Assembly: GCF_002127325.2 (NCBI RefSeq)
Contig: NC_035433.2
Coordinates: 86,720,298 to 86,784,297 of the forward strand
DNA length: 64,000 nucleotides
Direction: 5' to 3'
DNA from: Helianthus annuus
Taxonomy: Eukaryota > Streptophyta > Magnoliopsida > Asterales > Asteraceae
The notes below the pieces were generated by a model, which did not search any database, was not told the DNA's origin, and saw only the letters and a program-made list of their open reading frames with translations. Of this stretch, positions 55,935-64,000 are shown piece after piece. The position numbers and the translations under genes were made by a program. Position 1 is the first letter of the stretch; the number at the start of each line of letters is the position of its first letter.

Positions 55935-57348
55935 GCTGCATGATTGGGCGATGATGGATATTTCGAGACTAGGCCGGAGCCCAATTTTTTAGGATTGGTA
56001 GTGGTTTTGATGTTTTAAAACAATGATGGTCTGTATTTGAACAATAGTTTAGGGTTGAGGATCCTGGATCCTTTGAACAATAGGTAGGATTACAAAAGGT
56101 GGAGGGATCCTCTGTTTGGGGGATGAAGCCTTTGTGATCCTGCCGATTTTATTTCCTGCAAAATGCTAAGACCGCATAGACAATGGACACCCTTTGCCAA
56201 CCCATGTGGACGGGCCACGTTTTGCTGGTAGAAATGTGGGTTGGCAATTTTGACAATCTTTTGAAAGGGTTAATGATCCTTTTGTTTAATAATATAACTT
56301 TAATCTTTCTGGCTTATCTTGTGTTGTTATCCTTCAATAGTCCTCTTATTTCTCAATTATTGTATTTGTTAAAATAACAAGAGTTGAAAAAGTGTTTAAT
56401 GAACTTAGGATATGATCCTAGATCAAATATCCTCATATTGAAGATTCTCAAAGTGTTTTAGTTCAAGGATCATTGGTTCGGTTGTCAAAGTATAAGGGTT
56501 GGTTAGGATAAAGAGTATAATCAAAAGTAGTCAAGGATCATACCTGAGGATCCACGTTAGGATCCTAACCTTCAATCAAGACAATCATAGATAAGACTTT
56601 GATAATTAATAAGGATTAAGGACCCTTATATGTTTAGACTTCCACAACCTGAAAAGTGAGATATAACTTGGGACTAAGCCAATGTAAAAGATAAATTAGT
56701 GACTGGGGACATGCCCAAAGTATAACTGAGGATGATCCCGGAGGATCACTGGGGACAAGCCCATAGGATAACTGGGGATGATCCCTGAGGATCACTGGGG
56801 ACAAGCCCATAGGATAACTGGGGACAAGCCCAAAGGATCGTATGTAAACTGGAGTATGGCCCTTTCTGGCATCTATCCGAGCTTAGTGACATGAAAATGT
56901 CAAAACCTTAGCTAACGTGAAAACGTTAGAAACCTTAGGAACGGATGTATGGTGCGTCCACCATTATACGTAGGATCCTAAATATAGCCAGTACAATGAG
57001 GTTGTCAGCCCCGAAAGTGGGTACTGGTCCCAAAGACGTGAACTATACCAGGATCATCGTGCGCTGCTGGCGGAAACTGGGGATAATCCCAAGGATAACT
57101 GGGGTTGGACCCAAGGATCTGAGGTGCTTTTGGAGATCTTTGACGATTTGCTGAAGATACCTGAACTATCATAACTCAAATGGTTTGTGAGTAGAGGATG
57201 AAGGATACATGATCCTTATCCTTAGGCAAAAAGTAAGAAAATGTAGTAGTTTTTAGGATAAGCATATTACCAGAGTAAGGATCACCGATATCTTCAGGAT
57301 CCTTCAAGGATACTTCAATGTAAGGATCACATGCAGGAAGGATCATGT
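55935..57348. other. I convergent non-coding zone with hairpins
   Basis: No gene. Holds the 54-base hairpin at 56194-56247, tandem repeats at 56703-56839, CTAACG...CGTTAG at about 56912-56929, and ATGGTG-CGTC-CACCAT at 56949-56964. Confidence 0.77.
56703..56839. repeat. Tandem GGGGACAAGCCC repeats (I)
   Basis: Six units, two of them the GATGATCCC variant. Confidence 0.85.
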
Positions 57349-60654
<3,306 letters not shown>

Positions 60655-63225
60655 CTATTGCTCCCTTGGCTTCGAGGTTGGCTTCATGGATGAGGTATAG
60701 CAATCCTTAGCCTCTTGCTGGTCACTATCGATCTTGATTATTCCCCATGGGCTAGGGAGCTTCACACATTGATGGTAGGTAGATGGGACTGCTTTCATAT
60801 CATGTATCCAAGGCCTGCCAAGGATAACGTTGCAACAAGATAAACAGTCAATAACACAAAATTTTTGGTAATTATGTAATCCTTCCACGTAGATTGGGAG
60901 TTTGATGTCCCCCAGAGTTTTCTTCGTTTCCCCACTGAATCCTACAAGCACGGAGGATCTTGGTGTGATGTCTGATTCTGGGATTCCCATCTTCTTCAAG
61001 ACATCAAGCTGGATAATGTTCACTGAGCTCCCTCCGTCAATAAGGATCCTGCGGACAAAATGGTTAGAGATAAAGAGAGTGATAACTAAACTATCATGGT
61101 GAGGATCCTGAATGTTAATGCGATCATCCTCATCAAATGTTATCATCTTCCCTTCCGAGATACTTGAGGTTCTAATAGGCTTTTCTCCATTATCCATTTT
61201 TGATTCTTTTGCATGTCTTTTGGCCGCTGAAAAGGATGTACCACAGATGTCTGATCCTCCGGATATAAAGTTAATCACTTGTGCGTTTGCCGGAGGTGCT
61301 GGAGCCTTTTCAGGGATCCTTTCAGGATCCTGAGTCCTTTGCTTTTTTCTCCCCAACAATTCTTTTAGATGCCCCTTGCTTAGCAGGTATCCAATTTCTT
61401 TTCTTAAGGCTATGCAATCTTCAGTTAGATGCCCAAAATCCTCATGGTATGCACACCATTTGGACTTGTCTTTAGTCCCGGATGGTTTATCATTCTTCCT
61501 GGGCCACCTAGCTTTCTCACCTAGATTCTGCATTGCAAGGATTAGTTCATGATTATCAACGGAAAAACAATATTCTGAGATTGGAGGATATTCTTCATCA
61601 TCCTCTTCTTGGTCAACAGCATGCACATTCTTGTTCTCATTTCTATGGTAGGATTTGAACTTGTTGCTTTTGAAGGAGGATCCTTGCTTATCTTGTTTTG
61701 AGGATCCTACTTGTCTTTCCTGGATCCTCTTGTCATCCTCTAGCCGGATAAACCTAAGTGCTCGAGTTCTTACTTCATCTAAATTCCTGCATGGTGTCAT
61801 AACAAGATCATCATAGAATAATGAATCCTTAAGCAGTCCCATTTTGAAGGCTTCAACAGCCGTAGCCATATCCAAGTTGGGAATGTCCAAGGATTCTTTA
61901 CTAAATTCAGTTATATAATCCCTTAATGATTCATTATGATTTTGAGTTATCCTGTACAAATCACTAGTTAATTTTTCAAATTTTCTGCTACAAGAGAATT
62001 GGTTATTGAATAAATTAACTAAATTGGCAAATGAAGTAATAGAGTAGGGGGGAAGACTTAGCAGCCACTTAAGAGCTGATCCAGTAAGAGTGGATCCAAA
62101 TCCTTTACATAGGCATGCTTCCTTCAATTTTTCTGGGATAGGATTGATCTCCATCCTCTCCCTGTATTGTGCTACATGCTCCTCTGGATCCGTTGTGCCA
62201 TCATACAACTTCATGGTAGGGATATGGAACCTTTTGGGTACCTCTGCATCACAAATTGGTGGTGCAAAACGAGATACCTTGTGGCTTCCATCTGCAATCT
62301 CTGGGATAGGCTTGACTACCCCTGGAACACTTGAGATCATGTCCTTTAGTTTCTGTAATTCCCCGGCCATAGCATGATTGGTACCTGTATCCTGCATGAA
62401 TCCATGGTTAGTGGTAGGATAATTATTTAAAATGTTACCTCCTATTGGGTTCAAGTTAGGGAATCCATATTGCTGGGTTTCTGGGATAACGGAGGGACCA
62501 GTGGAAGCAATGGTCTGCATTGGGATGAAGTCCCCTTGATGGACATCTAGACTTCCTGTTTGCAAACTTTTTAGGGATCCTGGCATCTGTAAGGATCCTG
62601 GTATCTGGGATGATCCTGGAACGAAGGAGGATCCGTGAACCTGGGATGACCCCGGAACAAAGGAGGATCCTTGGCCCTGGAATGATCCTGGAACAAAGTA
62701 GGATCCTTGAAACTGCTGTGCCCCTGGATAGGCTCCCGGATTCATAAAGGATCCCATGTATTGAGGATAGGATCCTACTGGCTGAAAATGTGAGTCTGAT
62801 GTCTGAGTCATTGCTGCCGAGTTGAGATGTGATCCTCTTGACTCCCCTATGATTTGCACGTCCGGGATCCCTGATGGCTGGGAAGTGATCATTGGAGTAT
62901 CAAAGCTCAAGGATTTGGGCATCAGTGGAGAATGATCCTCTGCCGCTTTCTTTTGTCTTTTGAGATCTCCAATTTCCCTGAGGATCCTTTCGTTAGTTTC
63001 ATCTTGCCGCTGCATACGATCCTTCATCTGCAAAATTAAAGCAAATACATCACTAGTACTGGGAATAGAAGAATTCATAGCAGAAGAAGATAGAGGTTTA
63101 GAGAAAGTGGGAGTTGATCTCTTCTCAGTATTTTTCTGAGATCCTGCCGGTGGAGGAGGCAAGGTGATCTGTGATGAAGTGACCGCAGACATCGCCGTGG
63201 ACGTGTTCTTCAATGATGAAGCCAT
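60655..63225 (-). CDS. gag-pro: I gag-protease, intact
   Basis: This is the only full-length gag-pro frame in the window: 856 residues from the ATG at 63223-63225 (MASSLKNTSTAMSA; an upstream in-frame start would add nine residues). In order: Ser/Pro-rich N-terminus; a coiled-coil-prone stretch (ILQMKDRMQRQDETNERIL); three GSSFVPGSSQ-type repeats near 170-210; the Retrotrans_gag-like capsid domain (ALKWLLSLPPYSITSF and after) near 390-500; a knuckle CAYHEDFGHLTEDC with CX2HX4HX4C ligands near 591; and an aspartic protease with DGGSSVN near 730. Gag and protease are one frame, and pol follows only through the UAG. Capsid and protease function are inferred from family. Confidence 0.95.
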   Translation of the reverse strand: MASSLKNTSTAMSAVTSSQITLPPPPAGSQKNTEKRSTPTFSKPLSSSAMNSSIPSTSDVFALILQMKDRMQRQDETNERILREIGDLKRQKKAAEDHSPLMPKSLSFDTPMITSQPSGIPDVQIIGESRGSHLNSAAMTQTSDSHFQPVGSYPQYMGSFMNPGAYPGAQQFQGSYFVPGSFQGQGSSFVPGSSQVHGSSFVPGSSQIPGSLQMPGSLKSLQTGSLDVHQGDFIPMQTIASTGPSVIPETQQYGFPNLNPIGGNILNNYPTTNHGFMQDTGTNHAMAGELQKLKDMISSVPGVVKPIPEIADGSHKVSRFAPPICDAEVPKRFHIPTMKLYDGTTDPEEHVAQYRERMEINPIPEKLKEACLCKGFGSTLTGSALKWLLSLPPYSITSFANLVNLFNNQFSCSRKFEKLTSDLYRITQNHNESLRDYITEFSKESLDIPNLDMATAVEAFKMGLLKDSLFYDDLVMTPCRNLDEVRTRALRFIRLEDDKRIQERQVGSSKQDKQGSSFKSNKFKSYHRNENKNVHAVDQEEDDEEYPPISEYCFSVDNHELILAMQNLGEKARWPRKNDKPSGTKDKSKWCAYHEDFGHLTEDCIALRKEIGYLLSKGHLKELLGRKKQRTQDPERIPEKAPAPPANAQVINFISGGSDICGTSFSAAKRHAKESKMDNGEKPIRTSSISEGKMITFDEDDRINIQDPHHDSLVITLFISNHFVRRILIDGGSSVNIIQLDVLKKMGIPESDITPRSSVLVGFSGETKKTLGDIKLPIYVEGLHNYQKFCVIDCLSCCNVILGRPWIHDMKAVPSTYHQCVKLPSPWGIIKIDSDQQEAKDCYTSSMKPTSKPREQ

Positions 63226-63281
63226 GTAACTCTCTGAAATGATTTCGAACAAAAGATTTTCTTATGAATGAAGCACCAATT

Positions 63282-63299
63282 GCCCCACGGTGGGCGCCA
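63282..63299 (-). other. Primer-binding site, tRNA-Lys(CUU) type (I)
   Basis: Same 18 bases, three bases inside the LTR. Confidence 0.75.
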
Positions 63300-63302
63300 A
63301 AC

Positions 63303-64000
63303 TGTTTTGGTCAAAAATCACACAAGGATAATGTAACCAAACTTTATGTAAACGGGGTATGATGCTTGGTTAATTATGAAAGTAAAGGATCACTTCTGTG
63401 ATAAAAGATGCAAAGACACAATGATTTATACGAGGAAAAAGCCCTTGATCAATGTATGATCTCCGGCATAAAAAACCTCGGGTGATGGCAACTACCGATC
63501 ACCAACTTCAATATAATGAAAATGTAGTTACAACTTCGGATAGTAATGAGCTGAGTACAAGGATCACTGAGTGTCTAAGTGTTTGAGAGTTGTGTCGTAT
63601 GTCGTGTGTGTTCTTCCGAATGAAGAAGAGTGGTATTTATACATGTGTAGGTGACCTATTTTAGGTAAAATGACTAATTATCAGCTCATTACCCCTTTAG
63701 AAATAAAGACAATCTAGCCTAAATTGCTGCCCATAAATCAAGCCTAGTTTCCATATCCTGTGCAACGTCTTTCTTCGATTAAGCTCTTGCCATATTTGTG
63801 AAGACGCGTCCCTGGATCATGATGTCTAGAGCATATCCTGCTAGATGTTCCTGCAAAACAATATTGTATTAAGCGGAAGTGGCCGTTAGTATGAGGATCA
63901 CCATAATGCCCCATGATCCTGATCCTGAAGTTCTGCGGAGGATCACTGTCTGCCAAAGAAACAAAGATCACTGGTTAGGATCATGTGTAAGGATCACCTA
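63303..64000 (-). repeat. I 5' LTR, cut by window end
   Basis: The first 698 of an expected 720 bases. No difference from 53276 onward was seen. Confidence 0.94.

Overview
This window is a plant nuclear, repeat-only region, probably eudicot. That host call rests on the plant-specific Tat-lineage Ty3/gypsy retrotransposons, the plant L1-type LINE fragment and the plant-type GT-AG introns. I see no host gene, no rRNA or tRNA gene and no CRISPR. Almost every base belongs to one family of about 10.7 kb LTR retrotransposons, present in eight copies. I call them A, B, D, E, F, G, H and I from left to right. A LINE fragment (C) and a little unassigned DNA lie between B and D.

Layout: A (minus, 1-3931, left end outside) sits in the pol of B (plus, 3932-7603). 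A 5'-truncated LINE follows (about 7634-8906), then 450 bases of unassigned AT-rich DNA. D (minus) starts at 9359 and runs off the right end as the outermost host. E (plus, 11190-42386, target duplication CTTAT) is inserted in an intron of D's antisense gene. F (minus, 15623-37081, duplication GATCC) is inserted in E's pol. G (minus, 20442-31324, duplication GCAAG) is inserted in F's integrase. This is a four-level nest. H (minus, from 45015) is inserted in D's pol, and I (minus, from 53276) in H's gag. LTR pair differences fall with depth as expected: E has about six substitutions and one indel, F has one, and G has none.

Element plan, in the direction of gag: LTR of about 715 bases; a primer-binding site matching tRNA-Lys(CUU); gag-protease; a single in-frame UAG in the context CAA-UAG-CAA-UUA; pol with reverse transcriptase, RNase H, a second archaeal-type RNase H and integrase with a GPY-like tail and no chromodomain; a 1.3-1.5 kb structured non-coding zone; a four-exon gene on the opposite strand encoding about 449 residues (gypsy-type 'Transposase_28'-like domain, basic NLS-like stretch, coiled coil); its promoter (paired AACGGCTA boxes, ACGTCA, TATAAATA); polypurine tract; LTR.

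The two most notable features are the tobamovirus-type leaky stop, kept in all six copies that span it, and the antisense spliced gene with its own promoter. Between the two converging genes lie RNA hairpins, one with a compensatory base-pair change between copies. The whole family is also unusually rich in the word GGATC. No copy here has all three genes intact, yet several have near-identical LTRs, which suggests recent movement helped in trans.
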